Below are positions 46,175 through 54,424 of a stretch of DNA of 64,000 nucleotides, in pieces; the stretch's first letter is position 1, and the number at the start of each line of letters is the position of its first letter. The notes beneath the pieces are model-generated. The model ran no database searches. It was not told the origin of the DNA and saw only the letters and a program-made list of their open reading frames with translations. This stretch comes from DASRJG01 sp964647625 (GTDB lineage: Bacteria > Acidobacteriota > Polarisedimenticolia > Polarisedimenticolales > DASRJG01): positions 47,003 through 111,002 of the forward strand of contig CAZYHZ010000005.1 in NCBI GenBank assembly GCA_964647625.1, written 5' to 3'. The position numbers and the translations under genes were made by a program.

Positions 46175-46452
46175 AGGACGATCGGGTCTATCTCGCGCAC
46201 ATTCGCGATGCGATCCGGCAGATCCGCGAGTACACAGCCGGCGGGCAATCGGTCTTCCTCGGAGATAGAAAAACCCAGGACGCCGTCGTTCGGAACCTGG
46301 AAATCATTGGAGAGGCCGTCAAGCAGTTGTCATCCGGCTTTCGATCGGAACATCAGAACGTGCCCTGGAAGCGCATCTCCGGAATGCGGGACCGGTTGAT
46401 CCACAACTATTTCGGCGTCGACTGGAATCTCGTCTGGGAGGTCGTCGAGTAG
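46171..46452 (+). CDS. hepT: HepT-type HEPN ribonuclease toxin, shortened C-terminus
   Basis: 93 residues. The HEPN active site with its modifiable tyrosine is intact: R73-DRLI-H78-N-Y80, matching R-x4-H-x-Y. HEPN toxins cleave RNA; adenylylation of the Tyr by the upstream MntA blocks activity. The product ends at VVE, where relatives usually continue about 15-20 residues. Reading past the TAG at 46450-46452 gives ELQSVAAAALAI before the next stop, so the final helix may have been lost to a nonsense change. The catalytic core is complete and the pair may still function. Confidence 0.88.
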   Translation: MKDDRVYLAHIRDAIRQIREYTAGGQSVFLGDRKTQDAVVRNLEIIGEAVKQLSSGFRSEHQNVPWKRISGMRDRLIHNYFGVDWNLVWEVVE

Positions 46453-46590
46453 GAGCTCCAGAGCGTTGCGGCTGCGGCGCTCGCGATCGACCCTGACAGC
46501 GGCTCGTGATGATGTTGCGGCGGCTGTCTCCCGTTGCCCCCGAAGCCGAACAAGCCGTTTTGCCTCACTTATCCCCCTTCCTGAGGAGCC

Positions 46591-46836
46591 ATGTCTCATC
46601 AATACAACAATGGCAAGCCGATCAACATCGGTGACCGTGTTGTCTACGCAGGTGTGATTGGAAGAGTGGTCTTCATCATTGAAGATGATCGCTACTCACC
46701 CGGATTCGTCCGCGACGATTGGGCCTACCGGCGCCTCGGACTTGGTATCAAGTTGAGAAATGGTCAGCTATTTGTCTTGGATGGGCCTGACGACGATCTC
46801 AAGCCGTCCAGCCGAGGGACGCACGGCTCTGACTGA
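46591..46836 (+). CDS. Small conserved-looking protein, immunity-like orphan
   Basis: 81 residues from ATG 46591, with GAGG 5 nt upstream. It reads as a compact beta-rich domain (KPINIGDRVVYAG, IGRVVFIIEDDRYSP, LGIKLRNGQLFVLDG) with an acidic end. The pattern resembles small proteins found as orphan immunity or regulatory genes, but I cannot name the family. Base composition is about 50% GC, clearly lower than the neighbours, suggesting recent acquisition. No toxin gene is adjacent apart from the MntA/HepT module. Confidence 0.65.
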   Translation: MSHQYNNGKPINIGDRVVYAGVIGRVVFIIEDDRYSPGFVRDDWAYRRLGLGIKLRNGQLFVLDGPDDDLKPSSRGTHGSD

Positions 46837-46901
46837 GATGGGCGCCAGAATTGACTTGGGGATCTTCAGCCGAGGACCGGACCGTTGTCAAGAGGCCTAC
46901 G

Positions 46902-47201
46902 ATGCAACTAATCGACCGTATCAAATATGCAGCCTGCATAACAATCATGACGCTCATTGCACTCGTCCTAGTCGAGATTACTTTTCACGTAGGCCTTGCC
47001 CCTCATATTGTTTCGATGTGGTGCTGGGTACCGATCTACGTCGTAGCGTGGCTTGTCGCGCCGTTGGTTGAAAAGAGGAACGCGCGCATCTCGTCGCGCC
47101 GCTGCAATTCCGAGATGTTGTTCGGATGGACCGCGACACGTATCGCGTTACGGCCCGGCAGGAACCAGCGCAATCGGTGCCCTAGCGCCGCGGTGTCGTG
47201 A
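46902..47201 (+). CDS. Possible small membrane protein in low-GC patch
   Basis: 99 residues from ATG 46902 after an AGAGG-like site. Two hydrophobic segments (ACITIMTLIALVLVEI and WCWVPIYVVAWLVAPLV) look like real membrane helices. The last about 35 residues are basic and unlike a designed domain, and they run over the 3' end of the convergent kinase gene. The true product may have been truncated or frameshifted. It is AT-richer than its surroundings. No family recognised. Confidence 0.4.
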   Translation: MQLIDRIKYAACITIMTLIALVLVEITFHVGLAPHIVSMWCWVPIYVVAWLVAPLVEKRNARISSRRCNSEMLFGWTATRIALRPGRNQRNRCPSAAVS

Positions 47202-49761
47202 GGACGACCGTGCTTCGAATCCGTCGGTAGCGCTGAAGATAGAAGCGGCCGTCGGGGCTGAGCACCAGCCAGCCGTAGGTCATGCCCGCAGGATCGGCGG
47301 GCTGGATCTCGCGAAACAGCTCGCGGTGGCCTCCCGTGATCTCGGTGCGAAAGACGCGAGGCGGCAGCGTCGCGTCCCACGACAGAACCGATCCATTGTC
47401 GGCGGTCCATCCCAGCGGGACGTCGTCTTTCGGTGCGCCCTGGATCGGAACGTTTCCGGCGCTCGAGACGACGTACATCCCGCGAGTGGGATCGCCGACG
47501 ACGACTTTCGTGCCGTCCGGCGAGACCACCACTCCCGAGGCGCCTTCGGGTGAGACCTTTCGCGGCACGCCGCCGGTCAAGTTCATCACGTACGCGGCTC
47601 GACCTGTGCCCGGCTTCGCGCCGATGAAGGCGAACACCCGGCCGTCGGCCGAGGTTCTTATCGTGTTGCCGGGGATCATCTTGAGCTCCACGCCGCCCAT
47701 GTCGAGGACGCGCGGCTGTCCGGGGCCGACCGGAAACATCGTGAGCCCCTTCGCTCCACCGCTCAGGCTCGTGGCAAACACGGACTTTCCATCCGCCGTC
47801 ATGCCGACGGTGGCCCCCATGCCGAGCTGAATCGGCGGCTCGGTTCCACGGCGAACGAAGACGGGATACTCGCCGTTGACGACGATGCTGCCCGTCGTCC
47901 CGGCGAAGCTCGTTCCATCCATGGAGATTCCGGCCGCAGAGTCGTGAGCCCACCACGAGTAGATCCGCTCGCTCTTGTCGCCGGCGAGCTGGCCCGAAAG
48001 CATCACCCAGGTGTCGTCGGTCACGAGCAAGAGCCGTCCGTCGGCGGCGGCGTCCTGGACGCGAACGTTACTGGGCACGCGCATTGCCACGCGCGGCGTG
48101 CCTCCCGGCGAGACCGCGGACACCGTTCCCGCGCCGTCATCGTCGTCGAACGAATAGAAGACGGTGCCGCCGTCCGCGCTCCAGCAGACGCCCTGGACGT
48201 ATTGCTGCTCCGGTCCCAATAGTGTGATCTTGGCGTCCGGGCCGGCGAGCTTGACCACCCCGAGATCGTCTCCGGGCAGGCGATGATCCACGAACGCGAT
48301 CCGCTTTCCGTCCGGCGCGATCCGTGGCTGGCTGATCCAGCCCTGGTTGCGAAAAACCTCGTGTCCCATCGGGTACTGCAGCACCTGGTCGTCGCCGTCG
48401 GCGACAACGACGGCGAACCGCGTACCGTCCGGCGAGATGTCGGCGTCGTAGACGCTCTCGAGCAACTCGCGCGGCGTTCCTCCCGTCAGCGCGACCTGAC
48501 CGAGCGTACCGATGCGCCGCCAGCTTCCCTGGAAATGACGGCCGAGCAGAAGCGCCAGCTGTCCGTTCTTGGAAATTCCCGCGATGTCGGAGCTGGGGAC
48601 GTCGACCGGCCGCGAGTCGAACCCATCGACGCGCGTCGAAAACAGAGCGAGCGGACGCCCCTCGAACGCAGCGCCGTAGAGCACCGTCTGGCCGTCCGGC
48701 GTGAACCGCGCCGAGTGGACGAATCCGTTGCCGAAGCTCAGCGTACGGTACTGCGGCGGAGTGGTCGTGGCCGAGCGGCGGCCGACCCAGGCTCCGCCGA
48801 CGACGGCGGCGATCGCAGCAACGACCAGGGCCGGAACGATCCATCGGGGCCGCGATCGGGGCGCGATCGACTCGATCGGAACCGGCCCGCGCTCGCCGCG
48901 CAGGGCCTCCGTCAGCTCGATGCGCGCATCGCCTGCGTCGCGCAGCCGCTCTTTCGGGTCCTTGCGAAGGCATCGCGTCAGGAGCTCTCGGACGGTGCGT
49001 GGAACGTCGGCGGGCAGTGCGCTCCAGTCGGGCTCTCGCGTGAGCACCGATGCCATGGTGTCGGAGACGGTCTCCCCGGAGAACGCAAGCGACCCGGTGA
49101 GCATCTCGTAGAGGACGCATCCGAGCGCCCAGATGTCGGCGCGCCTGTCGACGCTCTTCCCGCGCGCCTGCTCGGGGCTCATGTAGGCGGCGGTTCCCAA
49201 GATGACGCCCGCGACCGTCCCGAGCGAGGTGATCGTCGGCGACATCGACGCGTCGCGGCCGGGGTCGGAAGTCGCTGCGGCGTCGAGCGCCTTGGCGAGG
49301 CCGAAGTCGAGGACCTTGACTGTGCCGTCCTCGGTCGCTTTCACGTTGGCCGGCTTGAGGTCGCGATGCACCACGCCGCGCTCGTGGGCGGCTTCGAGCC
49401 CCGCCGCGATCTGACGTGCGATCTCGATCGCCTCGGACAGCGGGAGCCTTCCTTTGGTCAGCCGCTCCTGGAGGTCGACCCCGGAGACGAGCTCCATCGC
49501 GAGGAACAGGTGGCCCTCGTGCTCGTGGAAGCCGTAGATCGCCGCGATGTTCGGATGGTTCAGCGACGCCAGGACCTTCGCTTCGCGCTCGAAGCGTGCG
49601 AGCCTCTCGGGATCCCGCACGAAGGTGGCGGGAAGGAACTTCAGCGCGACCTCGCGATCGAGCTTGAGATCGCGAGCGCGCCAGACTTCACCCATGCCGC
49701 CGGCACCGAGCGGCGCCACGATCTCGTACGGCCCGAGGCGAACGCCGGGAGCGAGGCTCAC
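47182..49761 (-). CDS. Transmembrane Ser/Thr protein kinase with TolB-like propeller sensor domain
   Basis: 859 residues. A cytoplasmic PknB-type kinase: glycine loop GAGGMGEVW, VALKFL, HRDLKPANV, DFGLA and GTAAYMSPEQA. A single membrane helix follows near 310-331 (IVPALVVAAIAAVVGGAWVG). The remaining about 500 residues are extracytoplasmic WD40/TolB-type blades (SPDGTRFAVVV, APDGKRIAFVD, SPDGTKVVVGD). Such proteins likely couple periplasmic ligand sensing to phosphorylation. GTG start 49761 overlaps the stop of the upstream paralogue (GTGA), so both are made from one mRNA. Confidence 0.93.
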   Translation of the reverse strand: MSLAPGVRLGPYEIVAPLGAGGMGEVWRARDLKLDREVALKFLPATFVRDPERLARFEREAKVLASLNHPNIAAIYGFHEHEGHLFLAMELVSGVDLQERLTKGRLPLSEAIEIARQIAAGLEAAHERGVVHRDLKPANVKATEDGTVKVLDFGLAKALDAAATSDPGRDASMSPTITSLGTVAGVILGTAAYMSPEQARGKSVDRRADIWALGCVLYEMLTGSLAFSGETVSDTMASVLTREPDWSALPADVPRTVRELLTRCLRKDPKERLRDAGDARIELTEALRGERGPVPIESIAPRSRPRWIVPALVVAAIAAVVGGAWVGRRSATTTPPQYRTLSFGNGFVHSARFTPDGQTVLYGAAFEGRPLALFSTRVDGFDSRPVDVPSSDIAGISKNGQLALLLGRHFQGSWRRIGTLGQVALTGGTPRELLESVYDADISPDGTRFAVVVADGDDQVLQYPMGHEVFRNQGWISQPRIAPDGKRIAFVDHRLPGDDLGVVKLAGPDAKITLLGPEQQYVQGVCWSADGGTVFYSFDDDDGAGTVSAVSPGGTPRVAMRVPSNVRVQDAAADGRLLLVTDDTWVMLSGQLAGDKSERIYSWWAHDSAAGISMDGTSFAGTTGSIVVNGEYPVFVRRGTEPPIQLGMGATVGMTADGKSVFATSLSGGAKGLTMFPVGPGQPRVLDMGGVELKMIPGNTIRTSADGRVFAFIGAKPGTGRAAYVMNLTGGVPRKVSPEGASGVVVSPDGTKVVVGDPTRGMYVVSSAGNVPIQGAPKDDVPLGWTADNGSVLSWDATLPPRVFRTEITGGHRELFREIQPADPAGMTYGWLVLSPDGRFYLQRYRRIRSTVVLTTPRR

Positions 49762-52541
49762 CGTGCGGCCTTCGTCGACCCGGTCAGCGCCTCCTCGGAA
49801 TGGAGCACGATGGCGAGTCGTCGCGTTTCGTCGGATTCTTCCTCGCCTCGAATGACCACGAGCTGGCGGCCGTCGGGAAGGACGCTCGCCGTGAACAGGT
49901 TGAGCGCGTTCGCATCGAAGACGACCTTGGGCGCTCCGGCCGAGAATCCGGCGGACGTCGAAACGGACAGTGCGATCACCCGGCCGCCGGCATCCGTGTA
50001 GCGAAGCTGGCGGGAGTCGGCGCTCCAGTGCGGAAATGTGCCGCCCGTCCGAGTCACACGGACCGAATCGACCGCGGGAGCGCCGCCGTGAAATGCCGCG
50101 ACGCAGACCTCCTGGCGGCCGGAGACGTCGGACGTGTAGGCCAGCCAGCGTCCATCGGGCGATAGGGCCGCGGCTTTGTCATCGCCCGGCTCGGTGATGA
50201 TCGGCTTCAAGTCGGCGAGGACACCCGCCGCCGGAATCGCAAGGTAGAAGACGTCACCCTTGTGATCGCCGCCGACTCGAACCCCGATCAGCGCGGAGCC
50301 GTCGGGCGTGAAACCGCCGAGCACCGACCCGGCATCGTCAGTGGGCAGGCTCGCGATCTTTCGCGCGGGCGAGCCGCCGTCGAGATCCAGGAGGTAAAGC
50401 CCGTCGTCGGCGCTCCGTCCACGTCGTCTCAGCGCGACGCGTCGGCCGTCGGGCGAGAGAATCGGCTGGATCAGATCGGCGTCGGGGACGGCCCAGAGCC
50501 GCCGCAAGCCGGGCCGGTCGAACTCGCCGAGCCACAGCTCGTCGATGCCCTGGCCGTTCGTGATCGTCGTGACGTACCGGCGGCCATCGGAAGCGGATGA
50601 GTCGGAATACTGGTAAGCATGCCGCTCGTCGGACACCGGCGTCAGCTTTCCTTCGGTGTCGATCAGTCCGACGCGCCGTCCTTCAGCGGTGCGGCCGCCC
50701 GGGACGAACGCGAGGACGGAGTTGTCGGAAAGCGCAAAAGTTGCGGGCTGAAACGCAAATTGAGTCTGGAGCCCGTTCCGGACCGGGAACGGCGAGCCCG
50801 TCAGTTTCATCGTTTTCCGGTCGAATGCCACGGCGAGCAGCGTGTCGCCGCGTGAGAACAGAATGTGGCCGGTCGGGGAGTAGTACGGGAACCCCCCGTC
50901 GTCGAGCAAGTACGTGATACGCGCCGATTTCAAGTCGAGCACGCCGATCCGGTAGTACCAGCCTTTTGCGCCGTAGGCGACCGTGTACAGCAAGACGCCG
51001 TTGTCGTCGGGAAGCGCCCGAGCACAAAAACTGATGATCCCTTTCTCGCCGGCGAGATCGACCTTGACGGGGGCAGACGGCTCGCCCCCCTGAGGCCCGA
51101 TGCGAACGAGATCGGTTCCGTCGACGAGAGCGACGGAACCGCCATCGTACAGCCCTGACCCGGTCGTCCATCGAGGGTTGGAAGCGCAGAACGTGTACGG
51201 TGGGGAGCTTCCGTCGAGCGAGAGCCGGACGTAATTGACCTGCGTCGAGCCGAGCGTCGCGGGGAGCGCGGCGATGACCTCGCCTCTCGCGGAAAAGAAC
51301 GCGTTCGTCGCGCCTTCCGTTCCGGCGACCGGCGCGAACGCCGCGGCCTTGAAGGACCGGACGTACACGCGCTTCGGAGGCTCGGCCTCTCCGGGGGCGA
51401 CGCGCGGGCTGCCCAGCGCGACGACCGCCGCTCCGTCGGGACTCAAGTCCCACTGCGTCACCTTGAGCTCCGGAGGGAACATGAGGTCCAGGCTGACGAG
51501 CCCAGAGCCTGCGGCCTCCGGCGCGCGATTCATTCCGAACAGACCGGCGGCCACCGCACCCAGCACGACGCAGCCGAGCATGGCGCCGTAGACCCACTTT
51601 GGAAGCGCGGCCGTCCGCGCGGCGCCTTCCGCGGCGGCCGCAGCCGGGCCGCGCAGGCGGCCGGACGCGCTGCGATCGGCGAGGACTTCTTCGAGCTCGA
51701 TGCGCGCGTCGCCGATGTCGCGCATGCGGCGCTTCGGGTCCTTGTCCAGGCAGCGCTGCAGGAGATCGCGGACCTTCGATGGGGTCGTCGTGGGCAGGGC
51801 GCTCCAATCGACATCCTTCGCAAGGACGGCGGCAAGCGTGTCGGAGACCGTCTCTCCGTCGAAGGCGCGGCGGCCGGTGATCATCTCGTACAGCACGCAG
51901 CCGAAGGCCCAGATGTCGGCGCGCTTGTCGACCCCCTTGCCGCGCGCCTGCTCGGGGCTCATGTACGCCGCGGTGCCGAGAACGACGCCGACCATCGTTC
52001 CAAGGGACGTGATCGTCGGGGACATCGCGGCGTCTCGTCCAGCGCTCGAGGTCCCCGCGTTCTCGAGCGCCTTGGCAAGCCCGAAGTCGAGGACCTTGAC
52101 CTTGCCGTCGGGGGTGATCCTCACGTTCGCGGGCTTCAGGTCGCGGTGGATGATTCCCTGCTCGTGCGCGGTCTCGAGGGCTTCCGCGATCTGCCGCGCG
52201 ACGTCGAGCGCCTCGCCGATCGGGAGCGGCCCTCGCTTCGGCCGCTCCGCGAGGTCTTCGCCGGGAACGAGTTCCATGGCGAGGAACCTTCCGCCTTGGT
52301 GCTCGTGGAGCCCGTAGATGCCGGCGAGGTTCGGATGGTTGAGCGAGGCCAGCAGTTTGGCCTCGCGCTCGAAGCGGGCGAGACGCTCGGCGTCGGCCGA
52401 GAACGCGGCCGGAAGGACCTTGATCGCGACGTCCCGGCCGAGCGTCGTGTCGGTCGCGCGCCAGACTTCGCCCATGCCGCCCGCACCCAGCGGCGCGACG
52501 ATCTGATAAGCACCGAGACGATCACCCGGGGCGATGGCCAT
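49758..52541 (-). CDS. Transmembrane Ser/Thr protein kinase with TolB-like propeller sensor domain (paralogue)
   Basis: 927 residues from ATG 52541. Same architecture as its downstream partner: GAGGMGEVW, VAIKVLP, HRDLKPANV, DFGLA, GTAAYMSPEQA, one membrane helix near 345-366 (GAMLGCVVLGAVAAGLFG), then propeller blades (SPDGRRVALRR, SPDGRWLAYTS). Kinase halves of the two are very alike while the sensor halves differ, as expected after tandem duplication with diverging input. CATAAT lies 6 nt before the ATG with no ribosome binding site. Confidence 0.93.
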   Translation of the reverse strand: MAIAPGDRLGAYQIVAPLGAGGMGEVWRATDTTLGRDVAIKVLPAAFSADAERLARFEREAKLLASLNHPNLAGIYGLHEHQGGRFLAMELVPGEDLAERPKRGPLPIGEALDVARQIAEALETAHEQGIIHRDLKPANVRITPDGKVKVLDFGLAKALENAGTSSAGRDAAMSPTITSLGTMVGVVLGTAAYMSPEQARGKGVDKRADIWAFGCVLYEMITGRRAFDGETVSDTLAAVLAKDVDWSALPTTTPSKVRDLLQRCLDKDPKRRMRDIGDARIELEEVLADRSASGRLRGPAAAAAEGAARTAALPKWVYGAMLGCVVLGAVAAGLFGMNRAPEAAGSGLVSLDLMFPPELKVTQWDLSPDGAAVVALGSPRVAPGEAEPPKRVYVRSFKAAAFAPVAGTEGATNAFFSARGEVIAALPATLGSTQVNYVRLSLDGSSPPYTFCASNPRWTTGSGLYDGGSVALVDGTDLVRIGPQGGEPSAPVKVDLAGEKGIISFCARALPDDNGVLLYTVAYGAKGWYYRIGVLDLKSARITYLLDDGGFPYYSPTGHILFSRGDTLLAVAFDRKTMKLTGSPFPVRNGLQTQFAFQPATFALSDNSVLAFVPGGRTAEGRRVGLIDTEGKLTPVSDERHAYQYSDSSASDGRRYVTTITNGQGIDELWLGEFDRPGLRRLWAVPDADLIQPILSPDGRRVALRRRGRSADDGLYLLDLDGGSPARKIASLPTDDAGSVLGGFTPDGSALIGVRVGGDHKGDVFYLAIPAAGVLADLKPIITEPGDDKAAALSPDGRWLAYTSDVSGRQEVCVAAFHGGAPAVDSVRVTRTGGTFPHWSADSRQLRYTDAGGRVIALSVSTSAGFSAGAPKVVFDANALNLFTASVLPDGRQLVVIRGEEESDETRRLAIVLHSEEALTGSTKAAR

Positions 52542-52547
52542 CGGCCG

Positions 52548-52553
52548 ATTATG
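52548..52553 (-). promoter_or_regulatory. -10-like hexamer for leaderless start at 52541
   Basis: CATAAT on the minus strand, 6 nt before ATG 52541 with CGGCCG between. It matches TATAAT at five of six bases. Confidence 0.45.
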
Positions 52554-52584
52554 CACGGCACGGCGACGTTTTTCTGCAGGCCGC

Positions 52585-52620
52585 TTGACGTTTCCGAATA
52601 CCCAACGTATTTTATTGGGT
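52585..52620 (+). promoter_or_regulatory. Sigma70-type promoter with overlapping operator for the Xre/RES module
   Basis: TTGACG (52585-52590), a 17 bp spacer, then TATTTT (52608-52613). An inverted repeat ACCCAA-N9-TTGGGT (52600-52605 and 52615-52620) straddles the -10, well placed for autorepression by the antitoxin encoded 17 bp downstream. Confidence 0.7.
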
Positions 52621-52636
52621 GTAAGCGGAGTCGCGC

Positions 52637-53032
52637 ATGGAGTACCGCACCAAGCGATCAAGGCGCCGTTCGGGTGCCCTTGGCGTGGCCGAACCGGCCG
52701 CGGCGGGTCTGCTGTTGGGCCAGCGGCTGGAGCGGCTGGTCGCGACCTTCGGAAACAACCGCGTGGCCGAGCTGCTCGACGTCGCGCCGTCTCAGCCGTC
52801 GCGCTGGCGGAGCGGAACCGAGCGCATCAGCGCGGAAAAGCAGCGAGGCGTGCTCGATCTGGACTACGTGATGACGAGGCTCCTCCAGCTCTTCCCCAAG
52901 GCTCAAGCGGATATCTGGCTCGCCTCTCACAACGCTCATCTCGGCGCGCGGCCGATCGACGTGTTGATCCTTCGCGGGGCGGGGGCGGTCATCTCGGCGA
53001 TCGACGCCGAAGCTCAGGACGCCTACGCCTGA
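52637..53032 (+). CDS. Xre/MbcA/ParS-type antitoxin (DUF2384)
   Basis: 131 residues. The N-terminal part has a helix-turn-helix (NNRVAELLDVAPSQPSRWRS). The C-terminal DUF2384 toxin-binding part contains LQLFPKAQADIWLASHNAHL and GARPIDVL. It pairs with the RES toxin 10 bp downstream. Family members bind the RES active site and repress their own promoter; the palindrome over the -10 upstream fits this. ATG 52637 follows GCGGAG. Confidence 0.88.
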   Translation: MEYRTKRSRRRSGALGVAEPAAAGLLLGQRLERLVATFGNNRVAELLDVAPSQPSRWRSGTERISAEKQRGVLDLDYVMTRLLQLFPKAQADIWLASHNAHLGARPIDVLILRGAGAVISAIDAEAQDAYA

Positions 53033-53042
53033 TCTCTATCGG

Positions 53043-53582
53043 GTGTTCAGCTGGCTCTCCGGCGCTCGAGCCGGCTCGCCCGGCCACCCGCTCTACGCAC
53101 CGTCCGTCCAGGGCGCCGGCCGAATCGACAACCCGGGCCGCTATCGAACGCTCTACGTGTCGGACTCGGCCGCCGGAGCGGTGGGCGAGGCGTTCGGGAA
53201 TCACGCCACGTGGACGGATCTCTTGCTGGGCGGCCGCCCCGACATGCCCGGAAGCGCCCGCGCCCTCGCGACGTTCGACGCCGGCGAGATCGGCGCGCTG
53301 AACCTCGACGATGCTCGCGCGCTGCTTCGCCGCCGGCTGCGTCCCTCCGTCATCGTCAGCCGGGACCGAACGATCACCCAGCGATGGGCGCTGGCGGCAT
53401 TCGAGGAGAAACGCTGGACGGGGCTGCGATGGTGGAGCCGGCACGAGCCGCAATGGGGCTCGTTCGGGCTCTGGTCGACGACCGCGCTTCGTGTGAGGGA
53501 CGTCACGCGCCTCGACCGTGATCATCCGGCGGTGAGGGAGGCCTCCGCTATCCTTGCGCGGCCATGGAAGGAGCTCTCATGA
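53043..53582 (+). CDS. RES-domain toxin (NAD+-targeting)
   Basis: 179 residues from GTG 53043. RES toxins degrade NAD+ or, in some cases, ADP-ribosylate targets. The conserved Arg, Tyr and Glu appear as R27 (GRIDNPGR), Y38 (TLYVSDS) and E49 (VGEAF), with the expected 11-residue Tyr-Glu spacing. The typical family opening PDLYRVFSW starts four codons before the GTG, in a stretch with no ATG, GTG or TTG back to a TGA. Translation may thus initiate at a non-canonical codon coupled to the antitoxin stop. Its stop overlaps the next gene start (ATGA). Confidence 0.85.
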   Translation: MFSWLSGARAGSPGHPLYAPSVQGAGRIDNPGRYRTLYVSDSAAGAVGEAFGNHATWTDLLLGGRPDMPGSARALATFDAGEIGALNLDDARALLRRRLRPSVIVSRDRTITQRWALAAFEEKRWTGLRWWSRHEPQWGSFGLWSTTALRVRDVTRLDRDHPAVREASAILARPWKELS

Positions 53583-54073
53583 CGACATCCGCGCGGCTCG
53601 CGCTCGTCTCGATCGCCTTACTCGGTTGGTTGCTCCCTTCCGCCGTTTACGCGGGCGACGAGAAAGCCCTGATCGGCTCGTATCGGCTCGTGAAACGCGT
53701 CGCCGCCGACGGGACCGAGAAGAGGCCGCCGGAGGTCGTCGGGTTCATGACGTTCACGAAGGATCACCGCACGGTCATCATGAAGTGGGAGCAGCCGGGC
53801 GCCGATGCGGGATCGATCGCCGAGATCACGGCGTACTCCCTGTCCGGCGGGAAGTTCTGCGAACGGGAAGAGTACGGCGTTAACGGGAATCTCGGGGCGC
53901 TCGGGGTGACCTACGACATCCCTTCAGACAAGCCTTCGTGTAGCTCCGCGATTGCGGATGCATCGGGGCTGGCCTTCGACATCCCGGGCGAGAAGCTGCG
54001 CCTTCGAATCGTCCGCGACGGAATCATCGCGACGACGCCGAAGTGGACCGATCACTGGGAGAAGGTGAAGTAG
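53579..54073 (+). CDS. Exported lipocalin-like protein
   Basis: 164 residues from ATG 53579, preceded by AAGGAG. Signal peptide (LALVSIALLGWLLPSAVYA) then a small barrel-like domain: LIGSYRLVKRVAADG, PPEVVGFMTFTKDHR, IAEITAYSLSGGKFC. This layout is seen in lipocalin_5-type proteins. Ligand unknown. It overlaps the RES stop by 4 nt, so it is translated with the toxin module although it is unlikely to belong to it functionally. Confidence 0.7.
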   Translation: MTTSARLALVSIALLGWLLPSAVYAGDEKALIGSYRLVKRVAADGTEKRPPEVVGFMTFTKDHRTVIMKWEQPGADAGSIAEITAYSLSGGKFCEREEYGVNGNLGALGVTYDIPSDKPSCSSAIADASGLAFDIPGEKLRLRIVRDGIIATTPKWTDHWEKVK

Positions 54074-54098
54074 CCGGTATCGCTTGCGTGGGGCCCAT

Positions 54099-54126
54099 TT
54101 GAGTTGTACAGTAATCCTGTACATAT
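54099..54126 (+). promoter_or_regulatory. Promoter and TGTACA operator of the YefM/YoeB module
   Basis: Two TGTACA hexamers (54105-54110 and 54118-54123) lie 13 bp apart centre to centre and sit inside a larger palindrome TGTACAG-N5-CTGTACA. TGTACA is the known core of the E. coli YefM operator. TTGAGT (54099) and TACATA or ACATAT (54120-54126) could serve as -35 and -10, so the operator would cover the promoter. Confidence 0.75.
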
Positions 54127-54136
54127 CGGGTGAGCC

Positions 54137-54424
54137 ATGCCGAATCGAACGACGTATACGAAGGCCCGCGCCACTCTCGCGACGCTGTGCGACCACGTCG
54201 CCGAGACGCGCGAGGCCTACGTCATCGAGCGCCGCAACGGCGAAAACGTCGCGCTCATCTCCGAAGCCGAGCTGAACGCCCTGCTCGAGACCGCCCATCT
54301 TCTGAGGTCTCCGAGAAATGCGCAGCGGCTGGCGTCGGCCCTGGAACGAGCACGCGGTCGGCGGACACGGCCGACGGCGCTGAAGGCGCTCCGGCGAACT
54401 TTCGGTCTTGGCTCATCGGACTGA
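54137..54424 (+). CDS. yefM: YefM/Phd-family antitoxin
   Basis: 95 residues. Typical N-terminal DNA-binding fold: TYTKARATLATLCDHV, then AYVIERRNGENVALISEAEL. The flexible C-terminal part (HLLRSPRNAQRLASAL) binds the toxin. It neutralises YoeB and represses the operon through TGTACA sites visible just upstream. The final 17 nt overlap the toxin gene. Confidence 0.9.
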   Translation: MPNRTTYTKARATLATLCDHVAETREAYVIERRNGENVALISEAELNALLETAHLLRSPRNAQRLASALERARGRRTRPTALKALRRTFGLGSSD

